Shown piece by piece: positions 26,001 to 35,387 of a stretch of 64,000 nucleotides of DNA. The stretch's first letter is position 1; each line of letters opens with the position of its first letter. The translations under genes and the position numbers were made by a program. The DNA is taken from assembly GCF_000373245.1 (NCBI RefSeq), contig NZ_KB890738.1, positions 594,824 through 658,823 of the forward strand, in the 5' to 3' direction. Below the pieces are notes generated by a model. It ran no database searches. It saw only the letters and a list, made by a program, of their open reading frames with translations, and had not been told where the DNA came from. The stretch is from Echinicola pacifica DSM 19836. Its GTDB lineage: Bacteria; Bacteroidota; Bacteroidia; Cytophagales; Cyclobacteriaceae.

Positions 26001-27281
26001 TTAGTATATACCGATATAGAAAGCATCAGCACCCGTTTGAAGAGAAGCACCCTTAGTAAATCCGTCGGCAGTCTCATTTGCTGGATCGAAGATATACACA
26101 TTTCCTCCTTCACCAAGTGGAGCAAGGGCCATGTGGAATTTACCATCAATCATCTTACCACTCTGGTATTGTCTTAGCCATAAGCCATCAGGAACATTCA
26201 TCTCCACCGCTTTATTATTATATACATCCACTCTGGCTACAGAATAGTTATTATCACCTTCGATGTCCAGATTAGCATAAGGCACATATCCGATGCCGTT
26301 GCCCACATAGAACCAACCGTAAGATCTTACCCGCTGACCGAGAAGCTCAGAAAGGTTAAAGCTATAGTTATCATCATAATCGCCATTGGAGATTTTCAGG
26401 ATGAATGTATCATCATTTTCGTCCAAAGTGGTTACTATCTGATAGATATCATCATTCTCATCTACATGAGCCACAGGAGTTCTGTAGCCATTGGTAGCAC
26501 CCTTAGCTCCACCTGCGGTGGTACCGATGATTCGTGGATTGGTAAGACTTGGGAAGTCCAGCACCATCGTCTCCACATTAGTGTTATTAGGAACTATAGT
26601 TCTGGAGTCTGGATCATTAGGATCAAAACCACTACGGCTAAGACCATAATATAACTTATCACCCACAACTACCGGAGCATCGATACGACCTACATAGTCC
26701 AGGCCATTATCACCGCTGGTAGGAATCTCAAATTTTTCGATAGTTTGCATATCAAGGTTCTCCAATGAAAGTAAAACTATACTTGCATTGGCCTGCTTCA
26801 TGGTGACTGCACCGGAAGTTTCATCCACATAATTTTCGGTTTGCACATAATGTAACATGGCATACTCATCATTCAATGGAGTAATACGTGGATTAGCTGT
26901 ACCAATGGCGTATTCCACATTCACCTCAGAAAGCTGGGTATAAGACTCACCACCATTTACCTGAAACTTATACACACGGCCTCCACCGTAATCCAGGTCA
27001 TAAAGGTTGCTTCCATCAGTGGATTGGAAGATCCGTGCCGTACGAGTAGAAGGCACTTCAAAGCCATAGGCATTAAAAGAAATAGACCGATCTGCACCGA
27101 AGTCCTCAAGACTCTGGACAAAAGTAACAGACTCACCAGTGGATCCGGCACCCAAAGCAATCGTATGATGAGCCTCAGTGGTCCCCGGCTGCGGAGTAGG
27201 CTCAGAATCATCAGTACAGGCTCCCAGGCTCAAAGTCAAGCCTGCAACTAAAGCGGCAATTTTGGTAGAATAGTTGTTCAT
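26001..27281 (-). CDS. DUF4374 surface lipoprotein, XusB-like
   Basis: The protein has 426 residues with a lipoprotein signal (AALVAGLTLSLGAC, Cys22). The rest shows repeating beta-propeller-like segments (NLYDLDYGGGRVYKFQVNGG, GDKLYYGLSRSGF, FHMALAPLGEGGNVYIFDP). DUF4374 includes XusB of Bacteroides thetaiotaomicron, a surface lipoprotein that captures ferric xenosiderophores beside the TonB receptor XusA. The gene starts 24 bases after the receptor stop codon, matching the xusAB layout, so a role in ferric-siderophore capture is likely. No PepSY reductase (XusC) gene is adjacent. Confidence 0.85.
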   Translation of the reverse strand: MNNYSTKIAALVAGLTLSLGACTDDSEPTPQPGTTEAHHTIALGAGSTGESVTFVQSLEDFGADRSISFNAYGFEVPSTRTARIFQSTDGSNLYDLDYGGGRVYKFQVNGGESYTQLSEVNVEYAIGTANPRITPLNDEYAMLHYVQTENYVDETSGAVTMKQANASIVLLSLENLDMQTIEKFEIPTSGDNGLDYVGRIDAPVVVGDKLYYGLSRSGFDPNDPDSRTIVPNNTNVETMVLDFPSLTNPRIIGTTAGGAKGATNGYRTPVAHVDENDDIYQIVTTLDENDDTFILKISNGDYDDNYSFNLSELLGQRVRSYGWFYVGNGIGYVPYANLDIEGDNNYSVARVDVYNNKAVEMNVPDGLWLRQYQSGKMIDGKFHMALAPLGEGGNVYIFDPANETADGFTKGASLQTGADAFYIGIY

Positions 27282-27305
27282 TTTCGTATATTTTTAAAAT
27301 ATTAA

Positions 27306-29747
27306 TTACAATAGATTATAAGTAAGCTTGGCATAGAAAGCCCTTCCTGGCTTCTGCAAGGCCCAATTGTCAAATACCTGCTCATCCGTAATGTTTTTTA
27401 CATCAAAACTAAAGGTGAATCGCTGGCTCGGAACGGTATAGGAGCCACCAATGGAATGTACCATTTGGCTGGGAATGACATTCTTACCCGCGCTTCCCAG
27501 GCTCTCCCAGTTGCGGAAATAATCATGCACATATCCGATATTATAATAGAAAGTGCTTCGTGAACGCTCCTGAAACCAGTTGTCTGCCGTATATCTGATA
27601 TTACTGTTGGCAGTGAAGTAGGGGGCATTTCTTAGTCGATCGCCATAGTAGATATATTCGGATCCATATTGGTCATATTGCTGATTAAATCGCGCATTGA
27701 AGACCGAGACGCCTAGCATCCAGGTAAGCTTATTGTCATAAGAATAGCTCAGCTCCGTATCAAAACCCTTGCTCAGGATTCTATCATTATTTTCAAATCC
27801 ATAGGTCTCCGCCTGCTCTGAGGCCACCACCTGGCGGATCATATCCAGTGTATTTCTGTAGAATACATTGAAATTCATTTGGAAAGAGTGCTTATTCCAG
27901 TGCAAGGCCTCTAAGTTGAATCCCAAATTGGCATTATAACTTTGCTCTGGATCCAGCTCATAGGAAGGGTCGATAGCCTCTGCATCGTTCCCGAATACCT
28001 CATTGCCGGTGGGCATACGAATGGCTTTTTCGGCGGAAGCCGTAAGCTGAAACTTCGGAAAAATATAGTATCCCAGCGCTAGACCATACCCACCAAAACT
28101 GCTGGTTTTGCTGTATTCATATGGAACAGGCGTGCTGCTAAATCGCTCATATTCCACATCCTTTAGGCTCACCGTTTGGTTATAGTATTTGTAAAACAAG
28201 GAGGTCTTAAGCTTATTATCGATACCATTGGCGTTCAGAAAGACCCCTGTGATATTCTTGTTCAGGTAGCGGGTGTCGGTCAGGTCTCTGACTTCCTGTA
28301 CTTGCATGGGATCATCTGGCTTCCGACTGAAATAATTGCTAAGTTGATTCACCCCAACGGTGAAGTTTTCATTGAGCTCATATTGGGCATTCAGACGAAC
28401 GACGGCTTGTTTTTCCCTTGATTCATTCAAGGTAGGGCTTCCCGCCTCTGCACCGGAGGACCATTCCTCAGGCTTGCCATCCTCATTGAAATCCACCAAT
28501 TCTCCATACCAGTTATAGATATAAGGAATCGTATCCACCACATTCCTCTTCAGACTGGAGTAGGAGGAAAAGAAATTCACATCCAGGCCTTCCTTAAAGA
28601 GATCTTCTTTTCTATAGCTGATGCTCGCCAGATTGGTGCTTTGGGAGGTGGAGCGATTACCATATACATTTTCCATGGTGGCGCCATGCTGGATGTCCTT
28701 TTCCATTCCGGAGCTCAACACATCCACCAAAAACTCATCCGCCCATTTCACATTGGTAAAACCCGCCGCGGCTTTGATGCCCATTGAGCGGTAGTCATCG
28801 TGAAATCGTGGTGCTTTGATATAGGTGATTTTTCCAAATTTGTCAGTGACATAAATTTGATTTCCCCATACCTTATAATTATTGTTGGAGAAATTATAGA
28901 AAGCGGAGCCTCTGAAGGTAAATCCGTTTTTGGCGTTTCGGTAATTCCCATTGATGCTGGCCTGCTGGGTATTGAAAGAGCCATAGGAGATCGAGGCGTT
29001 CAGCGTATTGGGGGATTTGGTTTTTAGGATTACGTTGACCGCTCCTCCGAGGGCATCATTGCCAAACTCGGCTGGCACCACCCCCTTATACACTTCTATG
29101 CGCTCAATCATCGAGGTAGGAATGCTATTCAATGAAAAAGAACTTCCGTAATTTTCCATAGGTATTCCATTGATAAATATTCGAATCGCATTGCCGCTAA
29201 GGCCATTGATATTGTATCGAACCCTAGAGCCTAAGCCTCCATCTTGCCTGATCCTTACGCCGGCAGTTTGATCCAGAATGTCATTGGTCTGCAGGGATTG
29301 GTTTACGAAGTTTTTGGTATCAATAGCTTTCACCGCAAATCCGCTGGTATTGATCTCCGTAGAGGTGGATTTCCCCAGCACCTCGACCTGTGATAAATTG
29401 GTCATAGATTCTTGGAGCCTTAGATTTAGCTCATGATGATTGCCGGCCTGGAGAGAGACCTGCTGCTCCAGCGGTTGGTAGCCCATAAGCTTTACGCTTA
29501 AAATCTGATCCCCGGGCAAAACCTCCGGAAGATGATAGCTTCCCGATTCATCACACATAGTATAATGATCCAATGAAGGAATCCCCACCACTGCAAATGC
29601 CAATGGCTGGCCACTTGGGTCAGTCACTGTACCACCAAGGCTGGATTTGCCCTGCTGCGCCATCACAGTTTGCAAGTGGCTAAGTAGTACTATACTTAGC
29701 AGCAAAATGGATGGGAGATTGTTATATTTATTTCTTTTTTGATTCAT
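27306..29747 (-). CDS. TonB-dependent outer-membrane receptor, XusA-like
   Basis: The protein has 813 residues. A signal peptide (about 1-30) is followed by a carboxypeptidase-like domain (GGTVTDPSGQPLAFAVVGI), a plug (QTNDILDQTAGVRIRQDGG, SGNAIRIFINGIPMENYGSS, VYKGVVPAEFGNDALGGAVN) and a barrel ending in an aromatic/Leu-rich strand (RAFYAKLTYNLL). Length and the absence of the SusC signature fit siderophore receptors rather than SusC. Together with the DUF4374 lipoprotein encoded 24 bases downstream it probably imports an iron chelate. Two identical-type palindromes upstream (29800-29873) suggest metal-responsive control. Confidence 0.9.
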   Translation of the reverse strand: MNQKRNKYNNLPSILLLSIVLLSHLQTVMAQQGKSSLGGTVTDPSGQPLAFAVVGIPSLDHYTMCDESGSYHLPEVLPGDQILSVKLMGYQPLEQQVSLQAGNHHELNLRLQESMTNLSQVEVLGKSTSTEINTSGFAVKAIDTKNFVNQSLQTNDILDQTAGVRIRQDGGLGSRVRYNINGLSGNAIRIFINGIPMENYGSSFSLNSIPTSMIERIEVYKGVVPAEFGNDALGGAVNVILKTKSPNTLNASISYGSFNTQQASINGNYRNAKNGFTFRGSAFYNFSNNNYKVWGNQIYVTDKFGKITYIKAPRFHDDYRSMGIKAAAGFTNVKWADEFLVDVLSSGMEKDIQHGATMENVYGNRSTSQSTNLASISYRKEDLFKEGLDVNFFSSYSSLKRNVVDTIPYIYNWYGELVDFNEDGKPEEWSSGAEAGSPTLNESREKQAVVRLNAQYELNENFTVGVNQLSNYFSRKPDDPMQVQEVRDLTDTRYLNKNITGVFLNANGIDNKLKTSLFYKYYNQTVSLKDVEYERFSSTPVPYEYSKTSSFGGYGLALGYYIFPKFQLTASAEKAIRMPTGNEVFGNDAEAIDPSYELDPEQSYNANLGFNLEALHWNKHSFQMNFNVFYRNTLDMIRQVVASEQAETYGFENNDRILSKGFDTELSYSYDNKLTWMLGVSVFNARFNQQYDQYGSEYIYYGDRLRNAPYFTANSNIRYTADNWFQERSRSTFYYNIGYVHDYFRNWESLGSAGKNVIPSQMVHSIGGSYTVPSQRFTFSFDVKNITDEQVFDNWALQKPGRAFYAKLTYNLL

Positions 29748-29797
29748 TACTAAAAAATCCTCAGTAAATAATTCCTATCAATTTAATATCGGCTTTA

Positions 29798-29873
29798 TTT
29801 AGATTTAATCTATTTTGACACAAACATACGGCTAAGTCCTCTTTTCAGCAAGGCTTATTTAGATTAAATCTAA
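29798..29873. promoter_or_regulatory. Twin palindromic operators before the XusA-like receptor
   Basis: TAGATTTAATCTA at 29800-29812 and TTAGATTAAATCTAA at 29859-29873 are perfect odd palindromes. They share the surrounding ATTTAGATT(A/T)AATCTA and are 60 bp apart. The form resembles DtxR/IdeR-type boxes (TTAGG...CCTAA) and would fit iron or manganese repression of the receptor operon (inference). On the minus strand a TTTG lies 19 bases before TAAATAAA, so the proximal palindrome would sit between -33 and -7. Confidence 0.6.
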
Positions 29874-30012
29874 GCGATAGAAAAAATTTATTGGATTTTT
29901 GAATTGATAGATACCATCTAGGCTAATTATTATAAATAGCAAAGTCTTAGGAGGATGAAAAAAAAGCAGGGTAAAACTAAGGAGCAATGAGGTATATAGA
30001 GGACTCAAAAAA

Positions 30013-30045
30013 ACAGGCTGATAAATAAGGTATCTATCAGCCTGT
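30013..30045 (-). terminator. Terminator of the fucosidase gene
   Basis: ACAGGCTGATA and TATCAGCCTGT form an 11-bp hairpin followed on the minus strand by seven T. Confidence 0.9.
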
Positions 30046-30074
30046 CATCGTATAAAAAGGGGTTTTTAATGTCG

Positions 30075-31220
30075 TTATTTTTGGCTGGCCCATACTTTTG
30101 CCAATCTTGGGGCGGCTTCGGTCAGGGCCTCAATATCTTCATCAGGAAGGGATCCATCTGGTTTTGGGCCGATATTGAGCAATAAATTAGCGCCAATATC
30201 CTTTGCATTTTGGACCATCTCGACGACTTGATCGGCAGATTTATGCTTTCCATCATCAGCTTTCATATAGCTCCAGCCATGAGGTTGCATGGTATTGCAT
30301 ATTTCTGTGGGCTTGCCCTGATTACGCTCAAAGGCGATCTTGGCCACTGGATATTGATTCCCCACCTTGGCATTTCCTGCTCGTTCGGGAGCACTATAAT
30401 CCTCCTGCCCATTGGCTCCCTGCTTGAAGGAAATTAGCGCATGGGGAGACAATGTCCTGATAAGTGCATAGGTTTCATCCACTGGAAAGAGCTCAGGATT
30501 GGCATAATATCCCATAATGGGGTCAAACCAAATTCCGGCAATCCCAGGATATTGCGTCAGCATCTCAGTAAGCTGCTCATGCACAAAGTCCACATAATGT
30601 CTAAAATCCTCAGGTTTCTGGTATTTATAGCTAGGCTCAGGCTGTTGATAATGAGGCCTGGCCACTTCCCAACCGTCTTCAGGATTATAAAAATAAGGAT
30701 GATGCCAATCTGCACCATAACTATAGTATAGAAATAAAGCCATGCCTTTGGCCTCGCAGGCATCATATAATTCTTTTACCAAATCTCTTCCGGCAGCAGC
30801 ATTCATCGAATTATAATCGGTCGCCTTGGTATCGAAAAGACAAAAGCCATCATGATGCTTAGAGGTCAGCGTGATATATTTCATCCCTGCTTGCTCCGCT
30901 ACCTCCACAATCCTCGCCGCGTCAAAATTCTTAGCGTCAAATTTTTCCGTCAGCTGCATATAGTCACTCAAGGGAATGGTATCCCGAAACTGCACCCAAG
31001 CGCCTTTTTCAAGGATAGAATATAGGCCATAGTGTAAAAACAAGCCGTAATCCGCTGATTCAAACCATTCAAGGTTGGCTTTACGGGGATCTTGTGCATA
31101 TTCCTCGGCGTACTCAGACAAATAGGCAGGAATATCACTCGAGGGAGATTGGCAGGATATCAGACCCATACCAAGCATCATAAAGGTTAAGAGTACAATC
31201 AGGGAGTTTTTCAGATACAT
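30075..31220 (-). CDS. Alpha-L-fucosidase, glycoside hydrolase family 29, lipoprotein
   Basis: The 381-residue protein starts with a lipoprotein signal (LIVLLTFMMLGMGLISC, Cys23). GH29 features are visible in order: LFLHYGLYSILEKGAWVQF near 60, KYITLTSKHHDGFCLFDTK near 114, and IAGIWFDPIMGYY near 228, whose Asp is the expected nucleophile. It would release L-fucose from glycans on the cell surface or in the periplasm. It is a compact version without a C-terminal carbohydrate-binding domain. It stands as a single-gene unit between its own terminator and the BstA-like gene. Confidence 0.9.
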   Translation of the reverse strand: MYLKNSLIVLLTFMMLGMGLISCQSPSSDIPAYLSEYAEEYAQDPRKANLEWFESADYGLFLHYGLYSILEKGAWVQFRDTIPLSDYMQLTEKFDAKNFDAARIVEVAEQAGMKYITLTSKHHDGFCLFDTKATDYNSMNAAAGRDLVKELYDACEAKGMALFLYYSYGADWHHPYFYNPEDGWEVARPHYQQPEPSYKYQKPEDFRHYVDFVHEQLTEMLTQYPGIAGIWFDPIMGYYANPELFPVDETYALIRTLSPHALISFKQGANGQEDYSAPERAGNAKVGNQYPVAKIAFERNQGKPTEICNTMQPHGWSYMKADDGKHKSADQVVEMVQNAKDIGANLLLNIGPKPDGSLPDEDIEALTEAAPRLAKVWASQK

Positions 31221-31305
31221 TATAGTGAGGCCTTAAATGAAATTTCATCTTTCACTCACCAATTTGTAAAATTCCCAAGACAATTAGGCCTAAACCCCAA
31301 AATTT

Positions 31306-31869
31306 TTAAAGAATATATTCCCGTTCAAAATCCCCTTTATATTCCAGCGCTTGTCGAATATGGGCAAGATGATGCTTTCCATGCCAGCTATAATGGTCTA
31401 TCACGCCACCCAGACTCACCTCTCTTCTTTGTCCGGGATGGTAAAAAGTACGCTTTAGCTGAGCTTCATTCAGATTGTCCAAAAGCATCGTCCATCGCTG
31501 ATGGATACCATGAAGGATTTCCAGTGAACTACTAATATCAGCGGCCATGCTATCATTAAGTTTGGCCCATTTCACCTCATCATAAGTGGTGACAACAGGC
31601 TTATGCTCGGTAAGAGCCAGTTTGCTCCTCATCAAGGCATTCATATGGCTATCAGCACAGTGATGTACCAGTTGTCTTACCGTCCAGCCATCAGGCCTAT
31701 GCAGGTATTCGAGCTGCTCCTCAGTCAGTGAAGCGGTGATTTGCTCCAATTGCTCAGGAAAAGAGCTGATGTCTCTGATCCAATGTTGAATGTCTTCCTC
31801 CGAAAAATAGGTCTGCTCATGATGCTGACCAATAGGGTATTTGAGTTTCTCCAGTTCTACCGAATCCAT
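31306..31869 (-). CDS. DinB-fold protein of the YfiT/BstA bacillithiol-transferase type
   Basis: This 187-residue four-helix-bundle protein starts with LKYPIGQHHEQTYFSEEDI, typical of the YfiT/BstA branch. The three histidine ligands of the DinB fold are likely the His in VRQLVHHCADSHMN (about 67-80) and those in HGKHHLAHIRQ near 160-170. BstA proteins transfer bacillithiol to electrophiles for detoxification; some Bacteroidota make bacillithiol. The true thiol cofactor here is inference. The gene is preceded by a long non-coding stretch and is not in an operon. Confidence 0.82.
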   Translation of the reverse strand: MDSVELEKLKYPIGQHHEQTYFSEEDIQHWIRDISSFPEQLEQITASLTEEQLEYLHRPDGWTVRQLVHHCADSHMNALMRSKLALTEHKPVVTTYDEVKWAKLNDSMAADISSSLEILHGIHQRWTMLLDNLNEAQLKRTFYHPGQRREVSLGGVIDHYSWHGKHHLAHIRQALEYKGDFEREYIL

Positions 31870-32472
31870 AATAGTATGTGCTTTTGTGGTTTATGATGAA
31901 TATAATATAACCTTTAAAATCATTAAGCTTCTATAAAAGTAAGGCTTAAGCAAAGGCTATGTTTACCTGCTCAAAGGCCACTCCTAAAAGCGCGCTTGAG
32001 ATGGTAAAGCCTTCTAAACAAAATGAAGGCCAAATATGCCCTTTATTTTTAAATCAGGTAAAAAATACTTGTTGAAGCAAGTAAATTGCATAGGTAAGAA
32101 TGTGGATAAGTAAGCGTCATAGACTGGGTATTGCCTCTATTGCATCCTTTGCTTTAGTGATTGTTAGTATTTCTTATTAGCCCTCCGGGCAAAATCATTT
32201 TCCCTTACAGTGAGGAGAATATTCTACACTATGCCTACTCCAGTGAAATTCACCCTTTAGGAATATAGCCTTTAATCTAGGCAAAAGAAAGTCAGGTTTA
32301 TGTCAGGATAGAAAACAGCTAGCCCTTATATAATGCTAAGGAACTCTCGAAAAAACATACCTTGATAACTTCCATTGGATGAAATATCCTTACTGTAGGC
32401 ATCTTCTATCCAATCCTTACAATTATATAAGTGAAGGAATGATCAAGATAACATCCTCATAATAGAATGCAT
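31870..32472. other. Intergenic stretch, mostly featureless
   Basis: About 600 AT-rich bases between the divergent BstA-like and HAD genes. One exact TTATCCACA is at 32101-32109. No gene or RNA fold is evident. Confidence 0.5.
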
Positions 32473-32503
32473 TTTACGGTGTCTAAAAAAACCGCTACTT
32501 TTG
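32473..32503 (+). promoter_or_regulatory. Promoter of the HAD gene with near-leaderless geometry
   Basis: TTTA (32473-32476), N19, TACTTTTG (32496-32503). The -7 element ends four bases before the ATG at 32508, so transcription should begin at or very near the start codon. Confidence 0.6.
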
Positions 32504-32507
32504 CTTT

Positions 32508-33164
32508 ATGGAAAATAAAGCAGTGATATTTGATATGGATGGCGTCATTTGCCATACGAACCCTTTTCATTCGCAGGCATTTGATGCATTTTTTGCCAAG
32601 CGTGGCATGCAAGCTAGCCAGGAGGAATATGCTAATCATATGTATGGAAAACCTAATAGCTATATATTTAGCCATTTCCTTCAAAAAGAGATTAGTGCTG
32701 AGGAGCTTTCCGAGCTTGAAAACGAAAAAGAAGGGCTTTTCAGGGAGATTTATGCTGATCAGGTGATGGCCGTTCCCGGTTATATGGAATTTCTTGCGGC
32801 TTTGAAAAGTGAAGGCTTCAAAACTGGTGTAGGAACTTCCGCACCGCGTGCAAATATGGACTTGATCCTCGACAGCCTGGGGATCCGCTCCAATATGGAA
32901 TCCTTGATGGCCAGTGAGGACGTAAGCAGTCATAAACCAGCGCCAGAGGTTTACCTCAAATCAGCCAGTAAGCTAAGTACTGAACCCAAAAACTGTGTGG
33001 TATTTGAGGATTCTTTCTCGGGTGTTTCGGCAGCCATCAATGCAGGTATGAAGGTGGTGGGAGTGCTTACCTCTCATACCCAAGAGGAGTTGCCACCTTG
33101 CGACCTATACATCAAAGATTATACAGAAATAAACATCAAAAATATTCAGGAATTATTGGGATAA
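32508..33164 (+). CDS. HAD-superfamily phosphatase / beta-phosphoglucomutase-like
   Basis: The protein has 218 residues. HAD motifs in order: motif I VIFDMDGVICHTNP at residues 7-20 (nucleophile and acid/base Asp), a cap domain at about 20-85, motif II GTSAPRAN near 108, motif III Lys in SSHKPAPEVYL near 143, and motif IV VVFEDSFSGVSAAINAGM near 165. It resembles phosphatases and mutases acting on small sugar phosphates; the substrate is not determined. It is a single-gene unit with its own promoter and a strong terminator. Confidence 0.88.
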   Translation: MENKAVIFDMDGVICHTNPFHSQAFDAFFAKRGMQASQEEYANHMYGKPNSYIFSHFLQKEISAEELSELENEKEGLFREIYADQVMAVPGYMEFLAALKSEGFKTGVGTSAPRANMDLILDSLGIRSNMESLMASEDVSSHKPAPEVYLKSASKLSTEPKNCVVFEDSFSGVSAAINAGMKVVGVLTSHTQEELPPCDLYIKDYTEINIKNIQELLG

Positions 33165-33199
33165 AACCAAAAGGCTTTTTTACGGCTATAAAAACGTGC

Positions 33200-33242
33200 A
33201 AACGTGTGGAAAAGTATCGCCATCGATATTTTCTACACGTTT
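33200..33242. terminator. Bidirectional terminator between convergent HAD and YjbQ genes
   Basis: AAACGTGTGGAAAA and TTTTCTACACGTTT pair over 14 bp with one G-T wobble. Seven T follow on the plus strand and a T-rich tract follows on the minus strand. Confidence 0.82.
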
Positions 33243-33244
33243 TT

Positions 33245-33667
33245 TTATTGGCCATAGGCGGTGAGCACCAATTTCCTAGAGCCACCATAATCCCTAAATT
33301 CTCCCAAATATATGCCCTGCCATGTCCCTAGGGCCAATTTACCTGCAGAAATAGGGATCTGAACCGAACAGCCAAACATGCTGCTCTTGATATGTGCTGG
33401 CATATCATCTGGGCCTTCATAGGTGTGGATAAACCGTGGATAACTTTCTGGAACCATGTCATTAATGAACGTTTCGAAGTCCTTGCGTACAGTAGGATCG
33501 GCATTTTCATTAATGGTAAGCCCAGCAGAGGTATGCTGGATAAATACCTGAAGCATACCCACTTTAATCTCTCGAATCTCTGGAATGGCCGACTCCACCT
33601 CATCCGTAATCAGGTGAAACCCTCGAGAAAATGGTCGTAGCTTAAGATGTTTTTGATAGCATTTCAT
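33245..33667 (-). CDS. YjbQ/UPF0047 family protein
   Basis: The 140-residue protein matches the small YjbQ family along its whole length: LRPFSRGFHLITDEV at the start, VFIQHTSAGLTINENADP near 45, YEGPDDMPAHIKSSMFG near 84, and LGTWQGIYLGEFRD near 112. The conserved His and Asp residues are present. Some members have weak thiamin-phosphate-synthase activity, but the physiological role is unclear. An exact TTATCCACA lies inside at 33424-33432. Confidence 0.9.
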   Translation of the reverse strand: MKCYQKHLKLRPFSRGFHLITDEVESAIPEIREIKVGMLQVFIQHTSAGLTINENADPTVRKDFETFINDMVPESYPRFIHTYEGPDDMPAHIKSSMFGCSVQIPISAGKLALGTWQGIYLGEFRDYGGSRKLVLTAYGQ

Positions 33668-34010
33668 ATCCTACAAAACTACACAGCAGCCAGCACAAAT
33701 TAAAAGAAAAATTCAAAGCAGTGACTCTGGCGTTAATTAATAAAAGCTAATTAACAAACTGACTTCTTATATCTCATTGTTACGGATTGAATCACTGAAA
33801 AAGCCTCCTCACTGTGCATAGTAATCTAAAACATTAGCATAATCTATAGTACCGCACCAATTATGAATGAACTATAAGCCAGCTCCTAAAAAGAAAAAAA
33901 ATCTATATGGGATTCTTAAATATAAAATCACTTGATATAAAAAAGTATGTGCAATGAAATAAGAATACTTAGTATATGCAAACTAACAAGCTCGTAACAG
34001 TGAGCCGAGA
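33668..34010. other. Intergenic stretch, nothing recognised
   Basis: About 340 AT-rich bases upstream of yjbQ and downstream of radA. No terminator hairpin or gene was found. Confidence 0.45.
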
Positions 34011-35387
34011 TTAGGAAAATAAGCGCATATAGACCTCATCCAATTTGGAAACAGGAATAACCTCAATGCCAAATGTGGATAAGTCAACACCCTTAACCGC
34101 ATACCGGGAAACAATTATTTTTTTAAAACCTAGCTTATCCGCTTCAGCAATGCGGTTTTCTATACGATTGACCGCACGGATTTCACCACCAAGGCCCACT
34201 TCCCCTGCAAAACACATTCCCGAAGAGATAGGAGAGTCCTCATACGAAGACAGCAGGGCTGCACAAACCGCCAGATCCAAACCTGGATCATCCACACGCA
34301 TACCTCCAGCCACATTCAGAAACACATCTTGCTGTCCCAGCCGCATTCCTCCACGTTTCTCCAGCACCGCCAGCAGCATATTCAGCCTTTTAGCATCATG
34401 ACCCGTGCTGCTCCGTTGCGGTGTGCCATAAGTCGCCGGGCTGATCAAAGATTGGATTTCAATAAGCAGTGGACGATTGCCCTCCAGCATCGCACCGATT
34501 GCCACGCCGTTAAGCACTTCATCGCCCTGACTCAGTAGAATTTCGGAGGGATTAGCCACTTCCCGAAGACCATCAGAGCGCATCTCGTAAATACCCAACT
34601 CATTGGTCGATCCAAAACGGTTTTTGGAAGTCCGCAAAATCCGATAGGAAAGATGTCGATCCCCTTCAAACTGCAAAACGGTATCCACCATATGTTCCAA
34701 CATCTTGGGACCAGCGATGGAGCCATCCTTAGTAATGTGCCCAATCAGAAAAACCGGGGTTCCCGTTTCTTTGGCAAACTTCATTAATTCTGCGGTGCAT
34801 TCTCTCACTTGAGAGACCGAGCCAGCGGCAGATTCCACATGCTTACTATGCAAAGTCTGGATGGAGTCGATCACCAAAATATCGGGTTGCACCGCCTCCA
34901 CCTGCTGAAAGATATTTTGGGTATTAGTTTCTGATAACACATAGCAATGATCAGAATGATGCTTCATCCTGTCGGCGCGCATTTTTATCTGGCTTTCACT
35001 TTCCTCCCCGGACACATAGAGCACCTTGGTTTGGTTAAGAATCAGCGCAATTTGCAGCATCAGAGTGGACTTACCTATGCCGGGCTCTCCACCAATAAGG
35101 GTAAGTGATCCCGGCACAATTCCTCCTCCTAAGACCCGATCCAATTCGGCATCTTTGGTGACTAATCTAGGGTGCTCTTCAAAGTTTATCTCCTGTAATT
35201 TCCTGGGCGAATTCGTCCTCTTCGTAGCGCCCGAATTGCTTTTCCAGCTTCCACGGCCAGTTTCCTCCTTGTGTATAACCTCTTCTACATAGGTATTCCA
35301 CTCATTGCAAGCAGGACATTTACCCACCCATTTTGGGCTTTGGTTTCCACAATTCTGACAGAAAAAAGCAGTCTTAATTTTCGGCAT
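34011..35387 (-). CDS. radA: DNA repair protein RadA (Sms)
   Basis: This 458-residue protein is an ATP-dependent branch-migration helper in homologous recombination. An N-terminal four-cysteine zinc finger (FCQNCGNQSPKWVGKCPAC, about 9-27) precedes the RecA-like core with Walker A GGEPGIGKST near 94 and Walker B ILVIDSIQT near 170. The RadA-specific KNRFGSTNELGIY is near 253, and a Lon-protease-like C-terminal domain (LNVAGGMRVDDPGLDLAVCAALLSS) follows. Length is standard. An exact TTATCCACA is at 34074-34082. Confidence 0.96.
   Translation of the reverse strand: MPKIKTAFFCQNCGNQSPKWVGKCPACNEWNTYVEEVIHKEETGRGSWKSNSGATKRTNSPRKLQEINFEEHPRLVTKDAELDRVLGGGIVPGSLTLIGGEPGIGKSTLMLQIALILNQTKVLYVSGEESESQIKMRADRMKHHSDHCYVLSETNTQNIFQQVEAVQPDILVIDSIQTLHSKHVESAAGSVSQVRECTAELMKFAKETGTPVFLIGHITKDGSIAGPKMLEHMVDTVLQFEGDRHLSYRILRTSKNRFGSTNELGIYEMRSDGLREVANPSEILLSQGDEVLNGVAIGAMLEGNRPLLIEIQSLISPATYGTPQRSSTGHDAKRLNMLLAVLEKRGGMRLGQQDVFLNVAGGMRVDDPGLDLAVCAALLSSYEDSPISSGMCFAGEVGLGGEIRAVNRIENRIAEADKLGFKKIIVSRYAVKGVDLSTFGIEVIPVSKLDEVYMRLFS

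Noticed and set aside
32457-32933. Minus-strand 158-codon frame across the HAD gene
   Set aside because: Antisense to clear HAD motifs; it would also cover the HAD promoter.
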